Shown here: in pieces, positions 41,794 to 51,944 of the stretch | Layout of the letters: every line of letters begins with the position of its first letter | Numbering within the stretch: position 1 is the stretch's first letter | Source of the DNA: Pseudoalteromonas luteoviolacea | GTDB lineage: Bacteria > Pseudomonadota > Gammaproteobacteria > Enterobacterales > Alteromonadaceae | DNA length: 64,000 bases | Direction of reading: 5' to 3' | Assembly (NCBI RefSeq): GCF_018100925.1 | Contig: NZ_JAGJEH010000010.1 | Span: 124,001 to 188,000, forward strand | The notes under the pieces: model-generated | What the model saw: only the letters and a program-made list of their open reading frames with translations | Databases searched by the model: none | Told to the model about the DNA's origin: nothing | Translations under genes and position numbers: made by a program

Positions 41794-42783
41794 TTAAGTT
41801 AGTTGGCAGATCTGATTGTAGGCCAGGCGCAACGCTTGGTCTACGGGCTTACTTTGCTCTGTTGCTCTGATAATGCAGTTTATTGAGATTTGTCCATGTA
41901 CTTTGCCAACCATGACACCCGATCTATTTTTAGCTGCTCTTACCGCTTCAATACCTAGCTCCGTTGCTAGGATCCGATCTTCGGGACATGGATTACCGCC
42001 TCGTTGAATGTAACCTAAAACGCATACAGCGCTTTCAATATGTGCGGTTTCTCGCAATGCAGCTTGTAAGCCATGTGGCCCGCCAGGCCATAAGTTTTCT
42101 GCCAGAACAATAACAAATCCACTGTGATTATGTTGTCGCTGAGACTGGATTTGGTTTATTAAATCTGCTTGGACTTGCTTTAAATTTTTACTGTCGCAAT
42201 TTTCAAACGACAATATGGCTTCTGCCCCTGTTGCTAGCCCGACATTGAAAGCGATATGGCCACTGTGGCGCCCCATGACTTCAACAATAAAAACGCGTTC
42301 AAAGGCATTTGCTGTGTCACGAATTTTGTCGATTGCATGCGTTGCCGTGCTTACAGCGGTCGCAAATCCAATGGTTTTGTCGGTACATGCTAAGTCATTA
42401 TCTATGGTGGCTGGTATGCCAATAAGATGCCCTTGCCAATAGGGCTGCAATGCCATCATTCCCCGAAAAGAACCATCTCCACCAACCACAATCAGTGCAT
42501 CAATACTGTGTCGCGTAAGTGTACTTGCAACTTGCTCAACGCCACTATTTTGATGCATTTCTTTACAGCGTGCACTTTTTAAAATGGTGCCTCCAAATTG
42601 AATGATTGGCGCCACCAAATCAACGGTTAGTTCTTTGAATTCATCATGCATTAGGCCGTTGTATCCATGAAAGAAGCCCAGGCATTGAATGTCTTGTTCG
42701 TGACAGGCCAGTACAATCGAACGAATGGCAGCATTCATGCCCGGCGCATCGCCGCCACTGGTGATAAGTGCTATGCGTTTCAT
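41794..42783 (-). CDS. pfkA: 6-phosphofructokinase
   Basis: Encodes 329 aa (E. coli PfkA is 320). Visible motifs: LITSGGDAPGMNAAIRS at the N-terminus, GGTILKSARC, VVGGDGSFRGM (ATP/Mg site; GGDGS), IPATIDNDLACTDKTIGF (catalytic TIDND), EVMGRHSGHIA (fructose-6-phosphate site), LGYIQRGG. It phosphorylates fructose 6-phosphate to fructose 1,6-bisphosphate in glycolysis. It is convergent with nhaD. Confidence 0.94.
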   Translation of the reverse strand: MKRIALITSGGDAPGMNAAIRSIVLACHEQDIQCLGFFHGYNGLMHDEFKELTVDLVAPIIQFGGTILKSARCKEMHQNSGVEQVASTLTRHSIDALIVVGGDGSFRGMMALQPYWQGHLIGIPATIDNDLACTDKTIGFATAVSTATHAIDKIRDTANAFERVFIVEVMGRHSGHIAFNVGLATGAEAILSFENCDSKNLKQVQADLINQIQSQRQHNHSGFVIVLAENLWPGGPHGLQAALRETAHIESAVCVLGYIQRGGNPCPEDRILATELGIEAVRAAKNRSGVMVGKVHGQISINCIIRATEQSKPVDQALRLAYNQICQLT

Positions 42784-42853
42784 AAAACCCCCTCAGTATT
42801 TAAGGTGCGATGCTAGCTTTATCCTAGACAGCGATGCTCAAATGTCAAAAATG

Positions 42854-44680
42854 CTACTGACTCGACAATGACCAAATAGAAATGCTGCCAGAGATCTCGT
42901 TACCTACAACTAACAAAGCTTCACCTGTCGGGCTTTGCGCTTGGTCAATAAAAACCATTCCTTCGGGTGCAAGATCGCCACTTATCTCCGCACCGGCTTC
43001 CAAGCCTCGGTTTATCATGTAAGTATTCATGGTGACATTGAAAGGGTTTGTAACATCATAAATAAGAATGCCACCCATGCGCTCAAGGCCAATAAATGCG
43101 TAAGTACGGTCATTTATCTGTCCGATGGCAAGCGCTTCGGGTTCAGCCCCTTTGGCATCTGAGCGAGTATCTCCCTTATTTTCATCTTCATCATTATTGA
43201 ATGCAGAGCCGTGGATTGCAGCTGTAATTTTGCCTATCTCATCCCCCGAGTCGTAGACTCTATAGCCGTTGTGATCCCAAATAGAGAAAGATCGTGCGCC
43301 GTAAGTATAGAGTGCTTCGTATTGGCTATCTTTGTCGGCATCACCTAATACGGTACTGACCTTGAGTCTGCCAATATCTTGGTCGTCATTGTTCACATAA
43401 TCAAAGTTGTTACCTAGCGTTAAATCTTCAGCTCTGATCTCATCAGTGTACGCTAAGCAGCCATCGTCTTTATCGTATTCAAGGCCGCCTTCAGCTAAGC
43501 AAGTGCTTTCGTCAGGAGAATCAAAAAAGTACTCTCTGCCATCTCCTTCGTTGGCGGAAATGATAAAGTTAGCACCTTGCCATTGATAAGCAGAAATCGA
43601 GTCTGGCTGATACATGCCATAGAGTCCGGGGTATGACGAAAAATTAATTGCGTTGTCTTTATCTGAGGCGTCTAACGTCCATTTCCCCCAGTCTTTAAAG
43701 CCGAGACCATGAACAGATAGGCTATTGTCTTTGAGGTCAACTTTTGCGATGGCATTATTCTCTTGCAATGAAATATAGGCATAGCGACTATCTTTGCTGA
43801 CAGTGACATATTCAGGCTCAAGATCCATAGAAACAGTGGTATTTATTTTTTTGCCTTTAATGGTTCTACCTGTCGGGTTGGCAAATACAACCCCTTGCTT
43901 GGACAGAGCAGCCATTTGGTCATCAAACTGGTTGAAGTTGATGAGCGTCGCATTATCTGCAATTTGACCACTATTGATCGTGATTATGGCTATGCTGCCC
44001 TCGGGGTCAATGCTGTAATCTCCTTTGGGCTCGCCTTCATTGGCGACGATGACTTTGCTGCCATCCGGTGTAAAAGTTACCATATCTGGTAAATAACCAA
44101 CGACAACAGATTTGATGAATGCAGGCTTAGAAGCTGAAACGTCGAAAAACGCAATTTTACCAGCTTGACCTGTTTCTTTGGCTATCGCAACAGCAAGCAA
44201 ATTCCCGTGAATTGCTAAGCTATTAGCATCACCACTTTCATGCTCGTTTAGGTTTAAAGTCTCTTTGCTTTGCAGGTTTGTGCCAGTGACAACCCCGTGC
44301 GCATTTTTGGTGAGCGAGTCAGGGTCCAATTGCCCAATCTCGATAATTTCAACCGTCGCAGGGGTGGCAGAGCTATTTAGTGCAAAGATACGTTGACTTG
44401 GGGCATGATAGCCGACAATCTCAGCAGCCCCTTCAGGGCTTTGTGCGTTGAGAACAGCACGACCAACTAGCACAGGGGTTAATTGCGTATGTGCATTAAC
44501 TCCAGGCTGTCCTGCTGAGCCAGGCGTACCTTGCTCACCTTTTTCTCCTGCAGGTCCGGTCTTGCCAATTTGCCCTTCAGCCCCATCAATGCCATTTGTA
44601 CCATTATTTCCATCGTCACCATCAAGTGAACAACCAGTAAAGAGGGCTGAAAGGACAAAGGGAAGTAAGATTTTTTTCAT
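42854..44680 (-). CDS. Choice-of-anchor I lipoprotein with collagen-like stalk
   Basis: Encodes 608 aa. The signal peptide ends in a lipobox (SALFTGC, Cys17), then comes a collagen-like Gly-x-x region of about 13 triplets (DGNNGTNGIDGAEG...GQPGVN), then a long beta-propeller-like domain of the choice-of-anchor I family (SLAIHGNLLAVAIA, VTFTPDGSKVIVANEGEP, YVTVSKDSRYAYISLQENNAIAKVDL, EPEALAIGQINDRTYAFIGLERMGGILIYDV). Members are secreted or surface lipoproteins related to alkaline phosphatase-linked and mesenchyme-specific glycoprotein-like proteins, with uncertain enzymatic role. The stalk would hold the propeller away from the outer membrane (inference). Confidence 0.85.
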   Translation of the reverse strand: MKKILLPFVLSALFTGCSLDGDDGNNGTNGIDGAEGQIGKTGPAGEKGEQGTPGSAGQPGVNAHTQLTPVLVGRAVLNAQSPEGAAEIVGYHAPSQRIFALNSSATPATVEIIEIGQLDPDSLTKNAHGVVTGTNLQSKETLNLNEHESGDANSLAIHGNLLAVAIAKETGQAGKIAFFDVSASKPAFIKSVVVGYLPDMVTFTPDGSKVIVANEGEPKGDYSIDPEGSIAIITINSGQIADNATLINFNQFDDQMAALSKQGVVFANPTGRTIKGKKINTTVSMDLEPEYVTVSKDSRYAYISLQENNAIAKVDLKDNSLSVHGLGFKDWGKWTLDASDKDNAINFSSYPGLYGMYQPDSISAYQWQGANFIISANEGDGREYFFDSPDESTCLAEGGLEYDKDDGCLAYTDEIRAEDLTLGNNFDYVNNDDQDIGRLKVSTVLGDADKDSQYEALYTYGARSFSIWDHNGYRVYDSGDEIGKITAAIHGSAFNNDEDENKGDTRSDAKGAEPEALAIGQINDRTYAFIGLERMGGILIYDVTNPFNVTMNTYMINRGLEAGAEISGDLAPEGMVFIDQAQSPTGEALLVVGNEISGSISIWSLSSQ

Positions 44681-44818
44681 AGTCGTCTGTTCCTAAAACA
44701 TCTGTATTTTGATGCGCATAATTAACCACAACAAATTTACAACAGGGTGACAGATCAATAAGAAAGGAGAAAAGTAGTGCTAGAAGGTAGGAGTTTAAGC
44801 TTGGAGGAGGTTAAATGG

Positions 44819-44839
44819 CCCTCGCACACAGTGCGAGGG
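44819..44839 (-). terminator. Hairpin downstream of the YjbR-family gene
   Basis: Perfect 9-bp stem CCCTCGCAC / GTGCGAGGG with an ACA loop, 8 bp past the gene's stop. The following T-tract on the minus strand is weak (CCATTTAA), so it may be a processing or leaky site. Confidence 0.6.
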
Positions 44840-44846
44840 AGGCCAA

Positions 44847-45245
44847 TTAATTACCACCAGAAGTGATACGGTTTAACTCTTCACGCTGCGCTGTAGGCAG
44901 GTTATCTACAACGATGTTATATGAGTCATCAATTAACTTTTTTAATTCGTCTTCAGGAATACTGCCATCAAGTACGATGGTATTCCAAAGACGTTTATTC
45001 ATATGGTATCCAGGTACAATCGACGAATATTTGTCACGAAGTAACAAGGCTTCATCAGGGTCGCATTTTAAGTTTAGCCACCACACTGGTTCACCATTTT
45101 CATTTGTTTGGCCTTCTTTACCTTCATAAAGCGTTGCAAACATTTTATGTTGCACTTTATACACATCTACTTCTTGTGCAAACGGCTTGGTAATAAAGGT
45201 CCCAGGCTTTGCCTGTAAATAATTATGTACACTCTTCTGATCCAT
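44847..45245 (-). CDS. MmcQ/YjbR family DNA-binding-like protein
   Basis: Encodes 132 aa. The family pattern is clear: KPGTFITKPFAQEVDVYKV, KMFATLYEG, WWLNLKCDPDEALLLRDKYSSIVPGYHMNKRLWNTIVLDGSIPEDELKKLIDDSYNIVV. YjbR-like proteins have a CyaY-like fold; their function is not established. It is monocistronic. Confidence 0.88.
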   Translation of the reverse strand: MDQKSVHNYLQAKPGTFITKPFAQEVDVYKVQHKMFATLYEGKEGQTNENGEPVWWLNLKCDPDEALLLRDKYSSIVPGYHMNKRLWNTIVLDGSIPEDELKKLIDDSYNIVVDNLPTAQREELNRITSGGN

Positions 45246-45502
45246 AGCCCGTGTCCTTGAAAAAACTATATTAATTAAAACAACATGGGGCTAATTTTAG
45301 CAGCTATTGAGAGAATTCTGTAATGAGTAAGGCCTGTTATGCAAAATGTCATGAAATAACAAACATACTTGACATATTCAAGCTGAACAGTATTCGTCTA
45401 ATTACATAAATTAAATTTACAATCCATTGAAATTTATTAAATTAGATTAGATAAGTTCAAAAAATATGCCTATTCGGTCTTTCTCACTCTAAAACCATCT
45501 CA

Positions 45503-45525
45503 AGTAGTGCTTAATAAGCACTACT
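45503..45525. promoter_or_regulatory. Near-perfect palindromic hairpin
   Basis: AGTAGTGCTTA / TAAGCACTACT with a single central base, downstream of a TTGACA-N16-TATTCG promoter-like pair. No T-tract follows, so it is not a classical terminator. Confidence 0.55.
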
Positions 45526-45702
45526 GTGGAGTAGCTGCAAACTACACCATGACCAAATGATCTATCAAGTACCGCCTAAACTACTTAATACTAACTTTAG
45601 CCTAGTATTCGTAAATTCACTATTACGTTTTACCAAACTCGATAATACGCTACGTAAGAATCCCAAATTAACATCATTTTCCTCACCTTAAAGGAGCCGA
45701 TC

Positions 45703-45801
45703 ATGTAGCAAAATCCACATTTACAGCTTGCAAACGGAGAGAACTTATCAGCTAAATTCAATAATAATTTGTTTATTAAAGAGTTTTTCCACTTACGTTA
45801 G
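45703..45801 (+). pseudogene. Possible small peptide gene blocked by a stop at codon 2
   Basis: AAAGGAGCCGATC is followed by ATG-TAG and then 30 sense codons (QNPHLQLANGENLSAKF...) before another TAG at 45799-45801. The strong ribosome site directly before a start-stop suggests either a decayed short gene or a minimal regulatory start-stop ORF. Weak evidence. Confidence 0.3.
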
Positions 45802-46005
45802 CAAATTACCTATTTTTAGTACTAAAGAATTGGCAATCACTTGTATCTTCAAGGCTGGTATTAAATTAAATAATGCAATATTTTGCAACAATTTTGTGTT
45901 TTTGATTGGTTTTTATCCGTAAAAAGAGGGGATAGGGGGCTTTAAGCGGTGATTGTAGGTTTGTTTACTAACAAGAATTTATGAATTCATGACACTAGAA
46001 AAGTG

Positions 46006-48270
46006 TTAGTTTACAAGCTGCAGATTTGGTTTTTCACCTGTCTCCGCTTGTAAAAATCGTTCGAACTCTTCGCTAGATAGGGGTTTTGAGTAGTAATACC
46101 CTTGGATTGTTTGGCATTCAAGCTGTTTCAAGAGCGTTAATTGCTCTTCTTCCTCGACACCTTCGGCGACCACGTGCAAGTCGAGGTTATGGGCAATGGT
46201 GACGATAGAGTCAACCATATTTCGACCCCGTTCACTTTCCATGTCGTCGATAAATGCTTTGTCCACTTTCAGCGTATTAAGTGGAAATTGCTTTAAGTAA
46301 GCTAAAGATGAATAACCTGTACCAAAATCATCCATTGCAAGGTGGATCCCACGAGAGCTCAGTGAGCGCATAATTGAAATCGCTTCTTGTGGATCGTCCA
46401 TGACCGTCCCTTCAGTGATTTCAAGCTCTAGAAAATACGAAGGAAGTTGATTTTTTTGCAAGATAATATCTATGCGGGCTGTTAAATCAGGTAGGCTAAA
46501 TTGCTTTGCTGATAAATTGACTGCAACTCGGCCATTAAACAGGCCTTGGTCGACCCATCGCTTAACATCTTTACACGCTTTATCGAGCACCACCTCACCG
46601 ATTTCAATAATTTGGCCTGTTTCCTCGGCAATAGGGATAAATACGCCTGGACTAATAATGCCTTTTTTAGGTGTGATAAATCGCACCAATGCCTCCATTC
46701 CAACCAACTTGCCTGTGCGTATATCCATTTTAGGTTGGTAATAAACAATAAAATGGTCTTCTTTTAAGCCGAAGCGCATTAAGTTTTCTATTTGTAACCT
46801 TTTTACTGCTTGCTCATTCATTGAATCATTAAAAAATAGGTAATGGTTACCTTTTTGTTTTGCATGATACATCGCCGTATCAGCATTTTTTAACAGGATC
46901 TCAGGGGTATTACCATCTTCAGGAAATAAGACAATACCCACTGAAGAGGTAATGACCAGCTCGTGATTTGCCATCTTAAATGGGGTGGCAATGGCTGCTA
47001 AGAATTGTTTTGCGACTTTTGTGATGGTATGTATGTCGTTGGTACCAGACATAACCAGTGCAAATTCATCACCACCTAAACGATAAAAGGTATCCTGCTG
47101 TCGGCATAGTTTGTTAAGTCTCATAGCCAGTTTCGAAAGCAAGCTATCACCTAGCTGGTGGCCAAGTGAATCATTGATCTTTTTAAAGTTATCAAGATCA
47201 AACACCAAAAGGGCATGGTGCGTACCCTGTTGCGACAGCTTTTTTAAATTAGTAAAGAATAAATTTCTGTTTGGCAGGCCTGTTATTCGATCTCGGTTGG
47301 AAAGGTTATGCAATTGCGATTCTGCTTTCTTTCTCTCTGTTAAATCTGAAAAAACAACAACATAGTTTGTGACATGACCATGGCTATTTTTAATTTCGTC
47401 GATGGTTACTTCGATAGGTAACATATTGCCTTTTTGGTCGTATATCTTTAATTCTTCCTGCCAGTGCTCCGTCTCTTTCAAGGCGGACTTTATTTGTCTT
47501 ATAAAACGACTGTCATAGCCTGGCAGTTGAAAGTCTGATTCAATGTACTGCGCGCGCTTGCCGCCAAACACCCTGAGGTAGCTTGGGTTTAAATCTACCA
47601 GCTTAAAATTATGATCATAGATGGCGATGGCATCAGTTAGGGACTCAACACACTTTGCGAATAAGTTGAGACGCTCTTCAGTACTCTTTAAGTGGTTGAT
47701 ATCACGTACAGTACCAGTCATTCTCAACGGGTTAAGGTTATCGTCTTTACTGATAACTTTGCCCTTGTCTAGGACCCAGTGATACTGATTTAAATTATCT
47801 CTTAATCGATAAGAAGCTTCGAAAAAGGCGGTCTTCTCTGCAAAGTGTAGTTTAAGCTGTTTTTCAACAAGTGGAATGTCTTGTGGGTGAATTCGCTTGG
47901 CGTTAGGTATGAAGTGATTGCTTTTTTCTTCATTTAACGCGTATTTGTCATTGATACGAATGATATCGCCGGACTGAATATTCCAGTCCCACAGAGTATC
48001 GCCACTTCCTTCTACGGTACTCTTTAACCATTTTTCCGACATACGCAAGTTATCGAGATTTTTTGCTGCTCTGCGGTTAATAATGAGCATCACGAAAAAT
48101 GGCGTCAAGCACAGCATGACAACAGCCAAAAAAAGCAAAGGGTTGTTCGACAGCGGCTCTAAAATGACATGTGCGTGTACAGGGGTACTCAGAGCTAAAA
48201 GATAAATAAGAGCCAATAAGTTTCTTATATTGTTTTTATATACCATAGTGTACAAGATTAATACATTCAT
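46006..48270 (-). CDS. PAS-GGDEF-EAL membrane protein (c-di-GMP turnover)
   Basis: Encodes 754 aa. An N-terminal signal/TM (IRNLLALIYLLALSTPVHA), then a second hydrophobic span (LLFLAVVMLCLTPFFVMLII), two PAS-like regions (residues about 85-190 and 210-310, the latter ending VVFSDLTERKKAE), a GGDEF domain with intact GGDEF near residue 405 and an EAL domain with EALVRF and DDFGTGYSSL. Both catalytic signatures are kept, so it could make or degrade cyclic di-GMP. A start at the ATG eight codons downstream (MVYKNN) is equally possible. It has no obvious operon partner. Confidence 0.9.
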   Translation of the reverse strand: MNVLILYTMVYKNNIRNLLALIYLLALSTPVHAHVILEPLSNNPLLFLAVVMLCLTPFFVMLIINRRAAKNLDNLRMSEKWLKSTVEGSGDTLWDWNIQSGDIIRINDKYALNEEKSNHFIPNAKRIHPQDIPLVEKQLKLHFAEKTAFFEASYRLRDNLNQYHWVLDKGKVISKDDNLNPLRMTGTVRDINHLKSTEERLNLFAKCVESLTDAIAIYDHNFKLVDLNPSYLRVFGGKRAQYIESDFQLPGYDSRFIRQIKSALKETEHWQEELKIYDQKGNMLPIEVTIDEIKNSHGHVTNYVVVFSDLTERKKAESQLHNLSNRDRITGLPNRNLFFTNLKKLSQQGTHHALLVFDLDNFKKINDSLGHQLGDSLLSKLAMRLNKLCRQQDTFYRLGGDEFALVMSGTNDIHTITKVAKQFLAAIATPFKMANHELVITSSVGIVLFPEDGNTPEILLKNADTAMYHAKQKGNHYLFFNDSMNEQAVKRLQIENLMRFGLKEDHFIVYYQPKMDIRTGKLVGMEALVRFITPKKGIISPGVFIPIAEETGQIIEIGEVVLDKACKDVKRWVDQGLFNGRVAVNLSAKQFSLPDLTARIDIILQKNQLPSYFLELEITEGTVMDDPQEAISIMRSLSSRGIHLAMDDFGTGYSSLAYLKQFPLNTLKVDKAFIDDMESERGRNMVDSIVTIAHNLDLHVVAEGVEEEEQLTLLKQLECQTIQGYYYSKPLSSEEFERFLQAETGEKPNLQLVN

Positions 48271-48428
48271 CGTTAATCTAATCGAAACAGCTATCCTGAG
48301 TCAAAGCATAATTGATGAAATGTGGAAAGAGTCGGTTAGAATTTAGGATTTTTGTACCTTTTTAACCAAAATGTCAAATATGAAGCCCGCTGGCAAGGTA
48401 TGTAACTACCTTGATGAGCGAGCATTCA

Positions 48429-51119
48429 CTAATTTATACGCAGTGTAATACTGGGGAAGGATTTGGCGGTAACAGTCGAAATAAAATGCTTTATTTCTGC
48501 AAATGACAATTGGTTCAGCGCATCTAACAACTTCGACTGCATAGAAAAGGTATGATCTTCGTTGCCAATAGCAATCCAAAAGCGCTGCGAGCGCAAACGC
48601 AAATTTTTGTCTTTTTCAGCAATTTGTGATTTCAAGCTGGACTTAACATCTGACCATTGTAAATGCTCTAAACTGTCGATATTGTCTACAAACTCTTGTA
48701 AAAATAGTTGGTGATAGTTGAGTAACTCTGAACTTTCATAATTTGGGGATTGAATGTAAAAGGCAATACCTGCTCGAGTATTGAATGGTGCGTAGCCTGC
48801 GCCAACTAAGTAACCTAGTTGCTGTTCTGTACGTAGCTTTTCAAAATAATGTTGGCTAATTAACTGGTTGAACGCCATGATTTTTATTTTATCTTGCACG
48901 CTATTGCTGGGTGCTTGAATATAGTGAACAAAAGCGTGTTCACTGTGTTCATTGGCAATTGTCTCTGTAAGGTGTTTGTCAATTGTATTAAGTGGTTTCT
49001 TTAAGTCATCCAAGATTTCACTCTTAGCAAAATTACACAACAGCTGTTGTTGTATTGCAATCGCGTGCTTAGTCTGCCAATTGCCATGCAGGAATGCCTT
49101 GGCATGAATAGAGGTAAAGAAAGAGTCACGAAAAGCATTGAACTCATTGAAGCACACATTTTTTAATGCAGCAGCAAGTTCGTTCGGTGTCGGGTTCCAA
49201 GGCATTAACTTGGCACCTAAGATACTAAATAGCTCACTTACTGGCTTATTTTTATTGTGATTTTGCCAATGTCTGATGAGTTGCTTTTTGTACTCTGCGA
49301 ATCGGGTCGCGCTAATAGGTTGCTTTTGAAGTGCTTCAACAAGTTGAGATACTAATTTTAGCTGACAAGATGAAAGCCCCGCAGTATGTAGTGTCAACCC
49401 ACCTTGGTGTGAAGTAAGGTGGTAGCTAAGCCCCGCCAGTTCAGCTGAATAAAACTGTTCTGCGACACTGTCCATAAATAAATCAGCAAATAGTCTTGTT
49501 AGTGCCATTGCTTTATGGCTTGAGATTGAGGCTTCGGAATCTAATTCAAGATAGAAATGCCCTTTAGTGACTCTAAACGTGGCATCTTGTTTAAACCAAA
49601 AAGCAAACCCAGGTCTTTCTTTAAGCTGAACAGGGGTGTGTGTCGTTGACTCAATATCATAGAGAATGTTTTCTTGGCTGAGGTATGGGTTGACGTTCGG
49701 TAGTCGCATTTCAGGCAACGGTTGATCAACTCGGGCAAGGGCATTAAGCCACTCTTTATTGAGTTGGGCGATTTGGTAGGGTGTGTTATACCACTGAGCA
49801 ATTTTATTGACTGCACCGGGTTCATCGGTGGTCTCTGGGTGGATCAGTACCAGTCGCATATTATGTGGCGACAAGTAACTTAGCAGTTCGGTATGAAGTG
49901 TTTGATTAAAGCGCTCCATACAGTAATCACCATACAGTGTGTTTTCTTCACTGTAATGATGCATATTGACGCTAACATTGCTTACCCAGTCTATCAGCTT
50001 GTTGACTTCTTGGTTGTCAAACGCCAGCTCCATTAAGCGTTTTTTGTCGGCGTATAATGCGGGTAGAATATGGTGTTGTTCCTTGATCAAACTGATATAT
50101 TCGAACAACATCTCAACAATGTCTTCGTAAAATTCAATACCAATATCTGTCAGTGCGAAACTGACATTAAAATCTTTGAAGTTACTGCCGTTGACGCCTC
50201 CACCGGCCGAAAGGGCATTTATCCAACCGTTCTTCTTTAATATTGCGTACAGTGAACCTTCGCCTTCGTAGCCTAATAGGTGGGCAATAAAACTCAAGCT
50301 TTTATATCGGTATAGTTCATCGATATTAGGCATTGCAAAGCTGACAATTAGCTTTTGTAAATGCTTGCGAGGTTTTATATGAAGCTTTAAACCAAGGTCT
50401 TCATCACGATAAAAAGGCACGTCAACTTTTGGCTTTTGATGCGATTTGTCGCCTTTAATCCCGTGAAAGTGACCTGTGGCCATTTGCTGCAGTTCATCAA
50501 GTTGTTGCGGACCAGCCAGCACTAAGGTCATCCATTGGGCTTTGTAATTTTTATTAAAAAAGTCGATGATTTCTTGATGAATATCGCCATGACCATCACC
50601 TAGGGTGTCGTGATTGCCCACAGAAAACTTAGTAAAGGGGTGAGCTGGGTTTGCAGTCTCTTTGTGCGCTTGAATGATCCGTCTGTTATCGTCTTTCACT
50701 TTAAGGTTAAATTCGGCATCGATGGCGTTGCGCTCATCATTCAAAGCACTGTGCTCAAAAAGAGGTGCAATGAAAAAGTCAGAGAAGCGAGATAGTAAAG
50801 ACTCAAATTTATTAGCTAGGCAATCGAAGAAGTAACAAGTGTGTTCTGTACCTGTCCACGCGTTGCTGTTTCCACCACTTTGGCTTACTACCTGAGAAAA
50901 CTCTCCTTTAATTGGGTATTGCTCTGTACCCAAAAACAGCATATGCTCAATAAAGTGAGCCATACCTTGGCGGCCTACGGGGTCGTCAAAGTGTCCAATG
51001 TTAATAGCTAAAGAGGCCGCAGACTTCTCACTACTCGAGTCGGTAATTAGTAAAACTCTTAGACCATTGTCCAGTGTTATGTGCTTATATTGTTTATTAT
51101 CATTGTTGCTTAATTTCAA
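48429..51119 (-). CDS. M16 (insulinase/pitrilysin-like) metalloprotease
   Basis: Encodes 896 aa, close to pitrilysin size (962 in E. coli). The inverted zinc motif HFIEH with the following LFLGTEQYP is near residue 60, and the third zinc ligand is probably in NAIDAEFNLKVKDDNRR about 75 residues later. The C-terminal half has the inactive M16 repeats (LGYLVGAGYAPFNTRAGIAFYIQSPNY). No signal peptide, so it may be cytosolic, unlike E. coli PtrA. It degrades peptides. Confidence 0.9.
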   Translation of the reverse strand: MKLSNNDNKQYKHITLDNGLRVLLITDSSSEKSAASLAINIGHFDDPVGRQGMAHFIEHMLFLGTEQYPIKGEFSQVVSQSGGNSNAWTGTEHTCYFFDCLANKFESLLSRFSDFFIAPLFEHSALNDERNAIDAEFNLKVKDDNRRIIQAHKETANPAHPFTKFSVGNHDTLGDGHGDIHQEIIDFFNKNYKAQWMTLVLAGPQQLDELQQMATGHFHGIKGDKSHQKPKVDVPFYRDEDLGLKLHIKPRKHLQKLIVSFAMPNIDELYRYKSLSFIAHLLGYEGEGSLYAILKKNGWINALSAGGGVNGSNFKDFNVSFALTDIGIEFYEDIVEMLFEYISLIKEQHHILPALYADKKRLMELAFDNQEVNKLIDWVSNVSVNMHHYSEENTLYGDYCMERFNQTLHTELLSYLSPHNMRLVLIHPETTDEPGAVNKIAQWYNTPYQIAQLNKEWLNALARVDQPLPEMRLPNVNPYLSQENILYDIESTTHTPVQLKERPGFAFWFKQDATFRVTKGHFYLELDSEASISSHKAMALTRLFADLFMDSVAEQFYSAELAGLSYHLTSHQGGLTLHTAGLSSCQLKLVSQLVEALQKQPISATRFAEYKKQLIRHWQNHNKNKPVSELFSILGAKLMPWNPTPNELAAALKNVCFNEFNAFRDSFFTSIHAKAFLHGNWQTKHAIAIQQQLLCNFAKSEILDDLKKPLNTIDKHLTETIANEHSEHAFVHYIQAPSNSVQDKIKIMAFNQLISQHYFEKLRTEQQLGYLVGAGYAPFNTRAGIAFYIQSPNYESSELLNYHQLFLQEFVDNIDSLEHLQWSDVKSSLKSQIAEKDKNLRLRSQRFWIAIGNEDHTFSMQSKLLDALNQLSFAEIKHFISTVTAKSFPSITLRIN

Positions 51120-51263
51120 GTTTACGCCGCCGATATAATAAGTGAGACAGTCTTAAAAGTAGTAAATCACTTACCAGTTCTAAGTATTTTGTTTTAATAT
51201 AGCGGACATGCAACTAGGTTTACTACTGAATAGAGATAAAAATACGATACTTTTCGGAGAGCT

Positions 51264-51731
51264 ATGAAAACCATATTGATCATGCGCCATGGTGAAGCCG
51301 GTCCAATGCAGGCAAATGATGCTGCTCGTTTATTGACAAACAGAGGCCAATTACAGGCTTTGGAAATGGGGCTGTGGGTCTCTCAATCCTACCAACCTAG
51401 TGCATTACTTGTGAGTCCTTATTCTCGAGCGCAACAAACAGCGGACGCTGTAAAGCAGAGTAACCAGTTTACTTTTGAGGAAACGTGCGCAGATATAATC
51501 CCCAGTGGGAGCGCTTCATTTGCAGTGGATTACTTAGAAACTCTGATTAGTATGAACGAAGCCATAAGTACATGGTTGATTGTAGCGCATATGCCAATAG
51601 TTAGTTATATGGTCGATCAGTTTGTTCCAGGTGAAATGCCAATATTTCCAACAGCCGGCATTGCAGTGATAGAGTACTGCCCAAAAACCCACAAAGCACA
51701 ATACAAAGGGTTACACGCCCCAAAAGTGTAA
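51264..51731 (+). CDS. sixA: Phosphohistidine phosphatase SixA
   Basis: Encodes 155 aa (E. coli SixA 161). The phosphoglycerate-mutase-like signature ILIMRHGEAGP carries the catalytic His at residue 9, with SPYSRAQQTAD and VAHMPIVSYM supplying the other Arg and His. SixA dephosphorylates the phosphohistidine domain of sensor kinases or NPr. It is divergent from the M16 gene. Confidence 0.92.
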   Translation: MKTILIMRHGEAGPMQANDAARLLTNRGQLQALEMGLWVSQSYQPSALLVSPYSRAQQTADAVKQSNQFTFEETCADIIPSGSASFAVDYLETLISMNEAISTWLIVAHMPIVSYMVDQFVPGEMPIFPTAGIAVIEYCPKTHKAQYKGLHAPKV

Positions 51732-51944
51732 TCCAAGGCGTTGCCAACTTCCTCAATGACCATCACATTAGATGGCTTATAACTTAGTTCATTAATCTCT
51801 CTCCAAAAAAAGTGCAATAATTTTTAGTGCGCTGCGGAACTATAGTCAGATCACATGTTCTTATAATTGTGTTTCGCAATGTAACTAATGAGGTCTAATG
51901 TCCTCTTATCTCGTTTTACATTTCGATAGGATACGCACGCTTTC

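Larger units (their letters stand above)
45246..46005. other. 760-bp AT-rich intergenic region with a possible short transcript
   Basis: No conventional gene. A 64-codon frame at 45728-45922 is not convincing. It contains a promoter-like TTGACA-N16-TATTCG (45369-45396), an 11-bp-arm hairpin (45503-45525), and a ribosome site followed by ATG-TAG (45693-45708). The latter two are entered separately. Confidence 0.5.

Noticed and set aside
45728..45922. 64-codon frame in the host intergenic region
   Set aside because: No ribosome site and no recognisable protein text.
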